DNA of 27,599 nt, taken from assembly GCA_002314725.1 (NCBI GenBank), contig DCGV01000045.1, positions 8,204-35,802 of the forward strand, given 5' to 3'. Each line of letters opens with the position of its first letter. Position 1 is the first letter of the stretch. This stretch comes from Bacteroidales bacterium UBA1769 (GTDB lineage: Bacteria; Bacteroidota; Bacteroidia; Bacteroidales; UBA932). The notes under the pieces were generated by a model. That model made no database searches. It was not told the DNA's origin and saw only the letters and a list, made by a program, of their open reading frames with translations. The position numbers were made by a program, and so were the translations under genes. This document shows positions 14,909-23,919 of the stretch, piece after piece.

Positions 14909-15855
14909 AACGTATTTTAATATTCATATTGTTAATTGCAACTTCTTTCTCTCTTTCAGGTCAGGACAAGAAGGTAAGATTTATGCCACAATGGTTCGCT
15001 CAAGCGCAATTTGCAGGTTATTATGTGGCGAAGGAGAAGGGGTTCTATGCTGCAGAAGGCCTAGATGTAGAGATACTTCATATGAGTTCTACAACCACTA
15101 ACAATGTCCTCGATTACGTTGAGGAGGGTGCTGTAGACATCTTCACGAATGAGCTTATTTCATCCATGATTGCAGATGCAAAGGTTGGGAATCTAGTGAA
15201 TATTTTGCAGACTGGACAGGAGTCTGGTATCATGTGTGTAAGCCGTATTCCAATTAATTCTTTCGTAGATCTTCAAGGTAAGAGGGTCGGTAGATGGAAA
15301 ACAGGTTTTGCAGAGATTGCAGAATTCTTCTGTAAAGATTTCAATATAGAAGTTGATTGGGTTAACTCTATTCAGGCAAATAATCTTTTCTTGGCGAATG
15401 CTATCGATGCAATGTTATGCTATAGTTACAGTGAGTATATCTCCCTTCTTTTCGCTAAGGGTAGGATCCCCAATGAGTATCAAATTAGATTTTCTGATCT
15501 TGGATACAGTTTCCCTGGTGATGGATTATATACTACGAAGCAGTATTTGGAGAGTAATCCTGATGTGGTAGATAAATTCATCAAAGCAACAAAGAAAGGG
15601 TGGTCTTATGCAGTCGCAAACAGAGAGGAGACATTGGATATCGTAATGAAGTTTATTAGAGAGAACAATATCATCACTAATCGACCAATGCAGCAGAAAA
15701 TGCTTGAAGAGGTTCTGAAACTTCAGACCAGTGCTGATTCCAAAAAAATAGAATATAGAAGAATTGATAAGGATACATTCTATATGTTGAATGATTATCT
15801 GATGCAACTTGGGTATATTGAGTCACCAGTTGACTATAATACTTTTGTACGATGA
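14905..15855 (+). CDS. Orphan periplasmic binding protein, ThiY/NMT1-like
   Basis: A 316-residue exported binding protein of the NMT1/THI5/SsuA-like group. The signal peptide (residues 1 to about 20, ending SLSG) has no lipobox. The family opening is clear: QWFAQAQFAGYYVAKEKGFY (about 29-48) followed by GLDVEI. Relatives bind pyrimidine precursors of thiamine, taurine or other small organic molecules; the ligand here cannot be predicted. No matching permease or ATPase of that transporter type is in the window, and the only permease nearby is the amino acid type. Its start overlaps the lipid-kinase-like gene and its stop overlaps the phosphatase gene, both as ATGA. I infer that it presents a ligand to the dCache sensor domain of the phosphatase instead of, or as well as, feeding a transporter. 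Confidence 0.82.
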   Translation: MKRILIFILLIATSFSLSGQDKKVRFMPQWFAQAQFAGYYVAKEKGFYAAEGLDVEILHMSSTTTNNVLDYVEEGAVDIFTNELISSMIADAKVGNLVNILQTGQESGIMCVSRIPINSFVDLQGKRVGRWKTGFAEIAEFFCKDFNIEVDWVNSIQANNLFLANAIDAMLCYSYSEYISLLFAKGRIPNEYQIRFSDLGYSFPGDGLYTTKQYLESNPDVVDKFIKATKKGWSYAVANREETLDIVMKFIRENNIITNRPMQQKMLEEVLKLQTSADSKKIEYRRIDKDTFYMLNDYLMQLGYIESPVDYNTFVR

Positions 15856-17762
15856 CCTCAAAACAGAAATTCACATCTTTCGCTTCTGTTCTTTCAAAGA
15901 ACATTATTAGAAGAACGGCGCTTGTTTTTATCATAGCGCTCGTGGCTGTGACTATTGTATCACTGATCATCGTTTACAACCAGTCTTCACAGAATGCAAG
16001 GAGTTCATTAAATAACAGCAAATTGGAAATAGAAAAGGTTCTCTCTTCTGTTTCATCAATTGCAGATGCATTTGCAATGTCATTACCACAATTCCTGAAT
16101 AATGATGAGTTTATTGAGGAGTTGACACGGGATGTTGTCAATAGGGATGACAAGATAGTTTCATGTGCAATTGCGTATGAACCTTTCCTTCATAGGGCAG
16201 ATCAAGAGTATTTTATGGTAATGTCCAATCAAGATACCACCGGTATGATAACTACGGAGGTAATGGGTAGTTATGAGTATGACTATTTCTATCAGGATTG
16301 GTATCAGATTCCTAAGTTGACCGGTAAGTCATATTGGAATGAACCATCTTATTCCGTATCCGGTACATCCACTATTGCGTCCTATACTGTTCCTATTTTT
16401 GATATAGATGGTATATTCATCGGTGTATTCAGAATGGATTTGGACTTGAGTTGGTTGGCCGATATTGCGGATCAGTTCAAGCCTTATGAGAGTGCTATTA
16501 CATTAATTGTAAGTAAATCAGGAACATACGTTACTCATGTCGAACGAGAACGTATTTTGAATGAGACTATTTATACCGGCCCAATAGAAAAGAATGACTC
16601 CAAACGCTTGTCTCAATGTATCAAGATGATGAGCGGTGGTTTAGGATCTACCTCATATCCTGCAGACGGCAGGATGCGGTATGTTGTATACACTTCTCTG
16701 GAGAACGGATGGACAATAATGGGTATCTGCAGTTACAATGATTTCTTCAGCGCAGTTACTACCATTAACTTATTGCTCTTCACGATTGCATTCCTTGGTT
16801 TGATTATCCTCTATATTTCGAGCAAGAAGATAATAAAACGTTTGACTAAATCTATTACAGAGGTGACATACTCTGCCGTAAATATGTCACGAGGTAATTT
16901 CCACGCAAGAATTCCGAATACTGCAGCTAATGGAGAGATCCAGCAATTGGAACTCTCAATGAAGTATCTTCAAAATACAGTCAATGAATATTTCTCACTA
17001 TTGAAGACAGCTACTGCTGAGCAGGAGCGTATTGAAAGTGAACTTGCTATTGCAAACTCCATTCAAATGTCTTTCTTGCCTCGGAAATTCAAGAAGAATC
17101 CTGGCTATGATTGTTATGGCGCTATCTCTCCAGCTAAAGAGGTTGGTGGAGACCTATTCTACGTCAGAAAAGAGTTGGGCAAATATTTATACTTTGCTGT
17201 AGGAGATGTATCAGGTAAAGGTGTCCCTGCTGCTTTGTTCATGGCGGTGACGAAATCATCATTCAACTTCTTCAAGAATGCTGATTTCCATCCACAGGAG
17301 ATTATTTATAAGATTAACAATATTATTACTGAAAATAATTCGGACGGTATGTTCGTCACTCTATTCTCTGCTAGAGTGAACCTCGAAACTATGGAGATGG
17401 ATTTCTGTAACGGAGGTCACAATCCTTTGGTAATTGTAAATCCAGATGGTACTGCCAGATATCTTCATGCGTTGCCTAATTTAGCTGTAGGTCTATTCCC
17501 AGACTTCCCTTACGAAGGCGAAACGGTTCAACTTGAGAAGGGCTGTCGAATCATAGCATATACTGATGGTGTTTCTGAGGCCGAGAATAAACAAAAGGAT
17601 CTTTACGGTGAAGATAGACTCCTTGAGTTCGCTTCAAATATCCCACAGGAAGCAACGGCAAAAGAGGTAGTAGATTCACTATTTGACAGTGTCCATAAAT
17701 TTGCAAATGGAAATGATCAAAATGATGATATTACCATTTTTTCAGTTAATTTTGACAAATAA
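15852..17762 (+). CDS. Membrane dCache-HAMP-SpoIIE (PP2C) phosphatase, RsbU-like
   Basis: Predicted sensor phosphatase that removes phosphate from the STAS protein of the operon. The 636 residues run: transmembrane helix 1 (about 22-43), periplasmic double Cache domain (about 45-295, with YWNEPSYSVS and VPIFDIDGIFIGVFRMDL), helix 2 (about 302-322), HAMP (about 323-375), a short coiled coil (380-402) and a SpoIIE-type PP2C domain (about 403-636). Metal-binding acidic residues are present: D434 in EVGGD, D452 in GDVSGKG, D572 in TDG, and D625/D626 in NDDITI, so it should be active. Ligand or redox signals in the periplasm would control it. It overlaps the binding-protein gene by four bases and is followed after 8 bases by the RsbW-like kinase gene. 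Confidence 0.93.
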   Translation: MTSKQKFTSFASVLSKNIIRRTALVFIIALVAVTIVSLIIVYNQSSQNARSSLNNSKLEIEKVLSSVSSIADAFAMSLPQFLNNDEFIEELTRDVVNRDDKIVSCAIAYEPFLHRADQEYFMVMSNQDTTGMITTEVMGSYEYDYFYQDWYQIPKLTGKSYWNEPSYSVSGTSTIASYTVPIFDIDGIFIGVFRMDLDLSWLADIADQFKPYESAITLIVSKSGTYVTHVERERILNETIYTGPIEKNDSKRLSQCIKMMSGGLGSTSYPADGRMRYVVYTSLENGWTIMGICSYNDFFSAVTTINLLLFTIAFLGLIILYISSKKIIKRLTKSITEVTYSAVNMSRGNFHARIPNTAANGEIQQLELSMKYLQNTVNEYFSLLKTATAEQERIESELAIANSIQMSFLPRKFKKNPGYDCYGAISPAKEVGGDLFYVRKELGKYLYFAVGDVSGKGVPAALFMAVTKSSFNFFKNADFHPQEIIYKINNIITENNSDGMFVTLFSARVNLETMEMDFCNGGHNPLVIVNPDGTARYLHALPNLAVGLFPDFPYEGETVQLEKGCRIIAYTDGVSEAENKQKDLYGEDRLLEFASNIPQEATAKEVVDSLFDSVHKFANGNDQNDDITIFSVNFDK

Positions 17763-17770
17763 TTACGATT

Positions 17771-18163
17771 ATGATAAAAAGATTTGACCCTATTGAAGGT
17801 AGAAATGCCGAAATTATCGAAGAAGTGATGCAAACTCAGGAAGTTGCAAAGCTTGATGAAGATTTACAATTTAAGATTAGACTTTGTGTTGAGGAGGTTG
17901 AGGAGAATATTTTATGCTATTCAGGTTCTACATGGATAGAAGTTAGTGTAATAATGGATGGTAATGTTCTTGTCATCGGTTTCAAGGATGGTGGTATAGA
18001 ATTCGATCCATTGGCAAAAGAAGACCCTGATATCGAAGCTCCTGTTGAAAAGAGACAGATAGGTGGGTTGGGCATATTTATTTGTAAGCAGATGATGGAT
18101 TCACTTGAATACAAATATGAGAAAGGTTGTAATATTTTTACAATGAGAAAAGAAATTAATTAA
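17771..18163 (+). CDS. RsbW-like serine kinase / switch protein
   Basis: A 130-residue histidine-kinase-fold ATPase of the RsbW/SpoIIAB class. The ATP site looks complete: N box EEVEENI (41-47), G1 KDGG (72-75) and G2 IGGLGIF (97-103). Such proteins phosphorylate a STAS antagonist on serine and, when free, hold a target such as a sigma factor. The gene sits between its expected phosphatase (8 bases upstream) and its expected substrate (15 bases downstream). No sigma factor is encoded in this window, so its target is open. Its N-box region closely resembles the C-terminal extension of the ABC ATPase at 12910, suggesting an internal duplication and a shared partner. Confidence 0.9.
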   Translation: MIKRFDPIEGRNAEIIEEVMQTQEVAKLDEDLQFKIRLCVEEVEENILCYSGSTWIEVSVIMDGNVLVIGFKDGGIEFDPLAKEDPDIEAPVEKRQIGGLGIFICKQMMDSLEYKYEKGCNIFTMRKEIN

Positions 18164-18178
18164 TAAATAACAACAAAT

Positions 18179-18481
18179 ATGGAAATTTCAATTAACAAAC
18201 AAGGAGACAAAACAATTGTTACTCTCAATGGCCGTCTAGACACAACTAACGCAGCTCAATTCCAGAATGATATCACTCCTCTAATGGAGGATGCTAATCC
18301 AGATATTGAAATGGATTGTACAAATATGGAATACACATCAAGCCAAGGTTTGAGAATGTTCCTTATGCTTCAAAAGAGCGTATCTTCTAAGGGTGGTAAA
18401 TTGGTTATGGTCAATATGCGTCCTGCAGTTAGAGAGGTATTTGATATCACAGGTTTTTCTAAGATCATCAAAATTGAATAA
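18179..18481 (+). CDS. STAS domain protein, RsbV-like antagonist
   Basis: A 100-residue single STAS domain. The conserved segment MEYTSSQGLRMFL (50-62) contains Ser55, which aligns with the serine phosphorylated in SpoIIAA and RsbV, so it should be a substrate of the RsbW-like kinase and of the SpoIIE phosphatase in the same operon. In the dephosphorylated state such proteins bind the kinase; here the kinase-like tail of the ABC ATPase is a second candidate partner. It is the last gene of the operon and is followed 15 bases later by a strong hairpin terminator. An A-rich leader replaces a Shine-Dalgarno site. Confidence 0.93.
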   Translation: MEISINKQGDKTIVTLNGRLDTTNAAQFQNDITPLMEDANPDIEMDCTNMEYTSSQGLRMFLMLQKSVSSKGGKLVMVNMRPAVREVFDITGFSKIIKIE

Positions 18482-18496
18482 CTAATATAACATCAT

Positions 18497-18536
18497 AAAA
18501 AATGCGGGTTTTCAATTGTTGAAACCCGCATTTTTT
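18497..18536. terminator. Bidirectional hairpin terminator
   Basis: The arms around 18497-18515 and 18519-18536 pair along AAAAAATGCGGG and its complement, with one bulged T and a 3-base loop. A-rich and T-rich flanks on both sides suit termination of the plus-strand signalling operon and of the minus-strand esterase gene, whose stop is at 18554. Confidence 0.85.
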
Positions 18537-18553
18537 GTATGTAATAGATTCTA

Positions 18554-19417
18554 TTACTTCTTGAACTGTTCAAGCCATAAAAGAAGTGCATCGAATGCTT
18601 CGTGTTTATGAATGAAAGTGTCTCTCCATCCCCAACCATGGTTGCCGCTGGCATAGATATGCATTTCAGCTGGTACTTTATTGTTTAGAAGAGCTTCGTA
18701 ATATCTCAAACTATTAACAGGAGGTACGATACCGTCATCCTCGCAAACTACGATAAATGCAGGTGGGTTATCCTTTGAAACCTGTTTTTCATTACTATAG
18801 AAATCTATCAGTTCCTGTGATGGATTTGCTCCAAGAAGTGCATCTCTTGATCCTTTATGAGTGAAAGACTCCTCCATAGTAATAACTGGATATAACAAAA
18901 TCTGGAAGTCTGGACGGGTTTCAGCATCATAATGAGTAGCTGCTGAAGCAGCCAAGTGTCCACCTGCGCTACCGCCTTGAATTCCTATCTTGGTAATACC
19001 ATACTCTTGTGCTCTTGATTTCAGAATTTTAATTGCTTCGTGAACATCTGAAAGAGGGACGTCTGCATGACCATAAGGTAGTCTATATTTCAAGACACAA
19101 CATGTGATACCGTGGGTATTGTACCAATCTTTAAAGTCCCTTCCTTCAGGATCCACAGCGACAGTCATATATGCTCCACCTGGTGTCATGATAATGCACA
19201 GACCATTAGGGTTTCTTGCAGGATATACTTCCATAATAGCTTCGGTAAATGCATCACCTCCATTTCTTGGAAGTTGTTCAGGCTTAAGTTCAAAAGCATT
19301 TGGAGCTCCGTTAGGCCATATTTTAACTGTATCAACGCGAGGTCCACGGAACATCATTTGTGCTGATGCGGTAAAGACGCTTGCAATCAGCGCAATCATA
19401 AGGATTATTCGTTTCAT
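18554..19417 (-). CDS. Exported alpha/beta hydrolase, acetyl- or feruloyl-esterase-like
   Basis: A 287-residue esterase of the BD-FAE / acetyl-xylan-esterase-like group. Signal peptide about 1-20 (ending TASAQ), oxyanion-hole region PGGAY (79-83), nucleophile Ser150 in GGSAGGH, acid Asp in VVCEDDGIVPP (227 or 228) and His260 in GNHGWGW. It probably removes ester groups from plant or host glycans or small esters in the periplasm. I chose the ATG at 19417, which puts the signal peptide at the N terminus; an ATG at 19459 would place 14 extra residues in front of it and fall inside the heptamer repeat. No TAnnTTTG promoter is evident. It lies downstream of the aminotransferase gene on the same strand, separated by the tandem repeat. 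Confidence 0.85.
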   Translation of the reverse strand: MKRIILMIALIASVFTASAQMMFRGPRVDTVKIWPNGAPNAFELKPEQLPRNGGDAFTEAIMEVYPARNPNGLCIIMTPGGAYMTVAVDPEGRDFKDWYNTHGITCCVLKYRLPYGHADVPLSDVHEAIKILKSRAQEYGITKIGIQGGSAGGHLAASAATHYDAETRPDFQILLYPVITMEESFTHKGSRDALLGANPSQELIDFYSNEKQVSKDNPPAFIVVCEDDGIVPPVNSLRYYEALLNNKVPAEMHIYASGNHGWGWRDTFIHKHEAFDALLLWLEQFKK

Positions 19418-19452
19418 GATAAATTGTATTTGATAATGTAAAAATCTCTTAT

Positions 19453-19522
<70 letters not shown>

Positions 19523-19524
<2 letters not shown>

Positions 19525-20704
19525 ATCCCTCCAGCTCCTTCAAGGCCTCTTTTATTCGCCTGCAAGCTTCGATGATATTCTCATCACTGGTCGCATAACT
19601 CAATCTGAAGCATTCGGGGCTACCGAAGGAATCTCCTCCAACAGTAGCAACAAGTCCTTTTTCAAGAAGATACATAGCAAAATCATTGGAGTTATTAATG
19701 CCTTTCTTTCCATAAAAACTTGAGCATTTTGGGAAGATGTAGAACGCACCCTGTGGTTCATTTACCTCTAGACCAGGAATCTCACGCATAAGTTTTACGA
19801 TAAGTTTTTTCCTTCTTTCAAAGGCGATACGCATCTGCTCAACGCAACCTTGATCTCCTTCGTATGCAGCAAGTGCTGCCATCTGGCTGACACTGCACGC
19901 TCCACTTGTATATTGACCTTGAAGTTTATTGCAGCCCTTAACAATCCACTCTGGAGCAGCAATATAACCGATTCTCCAACCTGTCATAGCGTAAGCCTTG
20001 GAAACGCCGTTCACAATTACAACACGATCTTTTATGTCATCGAATTGTGCGATGCTTTCGTGATGACCGATATAATTGATATGTTCATATATTTCGTCAG
20101 CAAGAACGATAACGTTTTCGTGTTTCAATAGAACATTCTTCAATCCTTCCAACTCTTTTTTATTATACACTGAACCGGTAGGGTTGGATGGTGAACATAA
20201 AATAAGAAGTTTGGTTTTGTCGGTGATGGCACTATCCAACTGTTCTGGAGTTATTTTGAAATCCTGCTCTATTGTAGCATTGATAGAGACTGGATTTCCG
20301 CCTGCCAGGATAACCATCTGTGGATAACTAACCCAATATGGCGCAGGAACGATCACTTCATCTCCTGGATTGACAAGTGCCATAATGGTGTTACAAACTG
20401 ATTGTTTTGCTCCATTTGAGATAAGAATCTGAGAAGGTTTATAATCCAGATTGTTCTCATTTTTCAATTTCTTTACAATGGCATCTTTAAGTGCAGGATA
20501 ACCTGGGACTGGACTATACCTTGACCAGTTGTCGTCAATGGCTTTCTTGGCGGCTGACTTGATGTGGTCAGGAGTGTTGAAATCTGGTTCACCGACACTC
20601 ATATTGATAATGTCGTAACCCTGTGCCTTCATTTCACTACTCTTTTGTGACATCGCTAGAGTTGCAGAAGGTTGTAAGTTGTTTACTCTGTCAGATAGAG
20701 TCAT
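19523..20704 (-). CDS. aspC: PLP-dependent aminotransferase, aspartate aminotransferase type (class I)
   Basis: Probably interconverts aspartate plus 2-oxoglutarate with oxaloacetate plus glutamate in the cytoplasm. The 393-residue protein has the class Ib features: SVGEPDFNTP near the N terminus (36-45), SPSNPTGS (171-178), Asp203 and Tyr206 in the cofactor pocket, Lys236 in SKAYAMTGWRIGY forming the Schiff base, and the substrate Arg in ECFRLSYA near the C terminus. It lies 8 bases after the fumarase gene and is the last gene of the rlmN-recX-prfB-fumarase run. Pairing with fumarase fits aspartate and fumarate metabolism. Prephenate or other amino donors cannot be excluded, and the symbol is by family only. 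Confidence 0.9.
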
Positions 20705-20712
20705 GGTAGTAA

Positions 20713-22332
20713 TTATTTAAATTGTGCAAAAAAATCGTTTCCTTTATCGTCAACAAGAATGAAAGCAGGGAAATCTTCTACTTTGATTTTCCAAATTGCC
20801 TCCATACCAAGTTCTGGATACTCGACACATTCGATGCTCTTGATATTGTTTTGTGCAAGTATTGCAGCTGGACCTCCGATAGAACCAAGGTAGAATCCGC
20901 CATGTTTCTTACAAGCATCAGTAACAGCTTGACTGCGATTACCTTTGGCAAGCATAATCAAACTTCCACCATGATCTTGGAACTCATTTACATATGGATC
21001 CATACGACCTGCAGTAGTAGGGCCCATTGAGCCACAAGGCATCCCTGCAGGAGTCTTAGCAGGCCCTGCGTAGTAGATAGGGTGATTCTTTAGATATTCA
21101 GGCATCTCTTCACCATTGTCGAGACGTGCTTTAATCTTCGCGTGTGCAATGTCGCGTCCTACGATAATTGTACCGTTCAAGCTTAGACGTGTACCGATAG
21201 GATATTGTTTAAGAATGTTGCATACATTCTTCATTGGTTGGTCAAGATCGATTTTTACAGCATTGCCTTCACCTGCCTGACGAAGTTCTTCTGGGATAAG
21301 TCTTCCTGGATTGTCATCAAGTTTTTCAATCCATACACCATCCTTGTTGATTTTACATTTGATGTTTCGGTCAGCAGAACAGCTAACACCCAATCCGATA
21401 GGGCAACTTGCACCGTGGCGTGGAAGGCGAACGATTCTTACGTCATGTGCCATATATTTACCGCCGAATTGTGCACCAAGACCAATCTTGTGAGCCTCTT
21501 CAAGAACTTGCTTTTCAAGTTCAATATCACGGAAAGCACGACCTGTCTCATCTCCTGTTGTAGGAAGATTATCATAATAGTGACATGAAGCCAATTTTAC
21601 AGTAAGCAGGTTACGTTCTGCAGAAGTTCCGCCGATAACAAAAGCGATATGGTAAGGTGGACAAGCTGCTGTACCTAATGTCTTCATCTTTTCAATCAAG
21701 AAAGGAATCAATGTACCAGGGTTCTGGATACGTGCTTTTGTCTCTTGATATAGATATGATTTATTGGCAGAACCACCACCTTTTGTAACACATAGGAATC
21801 TGTATTCCATACCTTCGGAAGCCTCGATGTCAATCTGTGCAGGGAGGTTGCATTTCGTGTTAACCTCATCGTACATATTAAGAGGGGCATTCTGGCTGTA
21901 TCTAAGATTCTCCTCAGTATAAGTTTTGAATACTCCCTTGGAAAGTGCCTCTTCGTCGCAATATCCTGTCCAAACTTGTTGGCCCTTCTCACCGTGAATG
22001 ATTGCGGTACCTGTATCCTGGCATACGGGAAGTTTGCCTTTACAAGCAACTTCTGCATTACGAAGCATTGTCAATGCTACATATTTATCATTTTCTGAAG
22101 CCTCTGGGTCAGAAAGGATTTTGGCAACTTGTTCGTTGTGTGCAGGACGTAGCATGAATGATACATCTCTGAAAGCTGTGTTTGTCAGAAGTGTCAAAGC
22201 TTCAGCTTCAACTTTCAAAATCGGTTTACCCTCAAAATCTCCAACAGAAACGAACTTCTCTGATCCAGGGATTTTGTAATATTCAGTGGTGTCCTCACCA
22301 AGCTGAAACATAGGTGCATATTTAAATTCCAT
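20713..22332 (-). CDS. fumA: Fumarate hydratase, class I, iron-sulfur type
   Basis: Converts fumarate and malate in the central and reductive branch of the TCA cycle. The 539-residue single-chain enzyme has both halves of the class I family. Cys104 (LPVCQDTGTA), Cys224 (AACPPYH) and Cys318 (VSCSADRN) are the expected ligands of an oxygen-sensitive 4Fe-4S cluster. The C-terminal half contains GRDIAHAKIKARL and CGSMGPTTAGRMDPY. A 19-base gap separates it from prfB and 8 bases from the aminotransferase, so the three are probably co-transcribed. An iron-sulfur fumarase fits an anaerobe. Confidence 0.95.
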   Translation of the reverse strand: MEFKYAPMFQLGEDTTEYYKIPGSEKFVSVGDFEGKPILKVEAEALTLLTNTAFRDVSFMLRPAHNEQVAKILSDPEASENDKYVALTMLRNAEVACKGKLPVCQDTGTAIIHGEKGQQVWTGYCDEEALSKGVFKTYTEENLRYSQNAPLNMYDEVNTKCNLPAQIDIEASEGMEYRFLCVTKGGGSANKSYLYQETKARIQNPGTLIPFLIEKMKTLGTAACPPYHIAFVIGGTSAERNLLTVKLASCHYYDNLPTTGDETGRAFRDIELEKQVLEEAHKIGLGAQFGGKYMAHDVRIVRLPRHGASCPIGLGVSCSADRNIKCKINKDGVWIEKLDDNPGRLIPEELRQAGEGNAVKIDLDQPMKNVCNILKQYPIGTRLSLNGTIIVGRDIAHAKIKARLDNGEEMPEYLKNHPIYYAGPAKTPAGMPCGSMGPTTAGRMDPYVNEFQDHGGSLIMLAKGNRSQAVTDACKKHGGFYLGSIGGPAAILAQNNIKSIECVEYPELGMEAIWKIKVEDFPAFILVDDKGNDFFAQFK

Positions 22333-22351
22333 AGTTTGTGTTATATATTTT

Positions 22352-23423
22352 TTAATTTTCCATTAAGTACGATTTCATAAAGTCATTGATATCCCCATCT
22401 AGAACTGCTTGTGTGTCAGATGTTTCGTATCCGGTACGCAGATCCTTGACCATCTTGTATGGGTGAAGGACATAGCTGCGGATCTGTGATCCCCACTCGA
22501 TCTTTTTCTTCTGTCCCTCAAGCTCAGCCTGTTTCTCCTGACGCTTTTTCAATTCGAGGTCATAAAGATGAGATTTCAATATACGAAGTGCATTCTGTCT
22601 ATTGTCAAGTTGAGATCTGGTTTCAGTATTCTCTACAACAATACCTGTAGGTATGTGTTTTACTCTGACACCAGTTTCGACTTTGTTGACATTCTGCCCG
22701 CCAGCTCCTGATGAACGGTATGTGTCCCATTCCAAATCGGCAGGGTTGATTTCAATCTCGATTGTGTCGTCAACCAATGGGTATACAAAAACTGAAGAGA
22801 ATGTGGTTTGACGTTTTCCTTGAGCATTGAATGGTGATATTCTGACTAATCTGTGAACGCCACTTTCTGCCTTAAGATAACCAAATGCAAAGTCCCCTTC
22901 AAATTCAATTGTGCAGGATTTGATCCCTGCTTCTTCGCCCTCTAGTACATCGGAGATGCGGATATTGTAACCGTTACGTTCGCCCCAACGGATATACATC
23001 CTCATAAGCATTGAAGACCAGTCATTGCTCTCTGTTCCGCCAGCTCCTGAGTTGATTTTTACTATGGCGCCAAGGTTGTCTCCCTCTTGCCCAAGCATAT
23101 TTCTCAATTCCAATGCTTCAATCTTCTTCCCGAGGGAATTATATGCATGTTCAGCATCTTCTGCGGCATCCTCACCAAATTCAATTAGAGTTTCAAGATC
23201 GCTGATGAGAGTGTCGATTTCATCGTAGCCATCAATCCAATATTTAACGGCAGATACCCCCTTCATAAATGATTCGGCAGCTTTTGGGTCATCCCAAAAG
23301 TTGGCTTCAAGGGTGTGTTGTTGTTTATTCTTTAATTCTTCCCTTTTGGAGTCAATGTCAAAGACACCTCCTCAGAGTGGCCGCACGCTCCTTATATTGG
23401 TTCAGTTGTTCGATGGTAATCAT
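22352..23423 (-). CDS. prfB: Peptide chain release factor 2, programmed +1 frameshift
   Basis: Terminates translation at UGA and UAA. The product is made from two frames. The first runs from ATG at 23423 for 21 codons and ends at TGA (23360-23358) after CTT. Skipping one base there gives GAC and the long frame to 22352, for a 356-residue protein. The slip site CTT-TGA-C and the preceding AGGAGG (23372-23367) have the spacing of the E. coli prfB site. RF2 motifs are SPF (196-198), which reads UGA, and GGQ (241-243), which catalyses peptide release. Low RF2 should raise frameshifting and so RF2 itself. A caller using one frame would start at 23266 and lose 52 N-terminal residues. It follows recX by 10 bases. 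Confidence 0.96.
23358..23372 (-). promoter_or_regulatory. prfB frameshift element: AGGAGG, TGT, CTT, TGA
   Basis: On the minus strand an internal Shine-Dalgarno-like AGGAGG is followed by TGT, the slippery CTT and the in-frame TGA, then C. This is the classic autoregulatory +1 frameshift site of RF2 genes. Neighbouring gene starts mostly lack a comparable Shine-Dalgarno sequence. Confidence 0.93.
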
Positions 23424-23433
23424 ATAACGGCTA

Positions 23434-23919
23434 TCAATTATTGATAATATTCAAAATTTCATCCATACTATATCCGCGGGAGATGGCGAATCTAATCAAT
23501 TTCTCTCTGATTTTCATCATTCTGGCCCTGTCTGCGGGTATGTTGTTATTTTTCCTTAAATCTTCTCTGATCAAAGCATTGTGTTTCGTTTTGACAACAC
23601 TTTGGAACTTTCTCTGAGATGCTTGAATGTCAATTGATTTCAAAGCTTCAGTTATAATATCATCAGAAATATGTTTCCTCTGCAAAGCTAACTTAATTTT
23701 TGTACTTCCCCAACCCTGAAGTCCACTTTTATCTCTTGCAAAGGCAGCAGCATAACGTTGATCGCTCAAGAATTTTTCTGAGATCAATGTGTTCAGAATC
23801 TCATCTATCGCTTTTGGATCCAATTCCTTTTGTTGAAGCTTTTGTCTGATATCAAAAACACAATATTCACGTCTGCTACAGAGACGCATCATATTTCCCA
23901 AATGGTTAGGTGCGCTCAT
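23434..23919 (-). CDS. recX: RecX-family regulatory protein
   Basis: Probably a small cytoplasmic modulator of RecA filaments. The 161-residue, basic and helical protein has the repeated three-helix RecX pattern: REYCVFDIRQKL early, then SEKFLSDQRYAAAFARDK and GSTKIKLALQRKHISDDII. I chose the ATG at 23919 (MSAPNHLGNMM), which overlaps the end of rlmN by 14 bases; an ATG at 23976 would add 19 residues not typical of the family. It ends 10 bases before prfB. recA lies only about 1.1 kb away on the opposite strand, divergent from rlmN. Confidence 0.85.
   Translation of the reverse strand: MSAPNHLGNMMRLCSRREYCVFDIRQKLQQKELDPKAIDEILNTLISEKFLSDQRYAAAFARDKSGLQGWGSTKIKLALQRKHISDDIITEALKSIDIQASQRKFQSVVKTKHNALIREDLRKNNNIPADRARMMKIREKLIRFAISRGYSMDEILNIINN

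Noticed and set aside
17771..18481. Classical SigB-type stress regulator cassette
   Set aside because: RsbW-like and RsbV-like genes are present, but no sigma factor gene accompanies them and the operon ends in a terminator, so sigma control should not be assumed.
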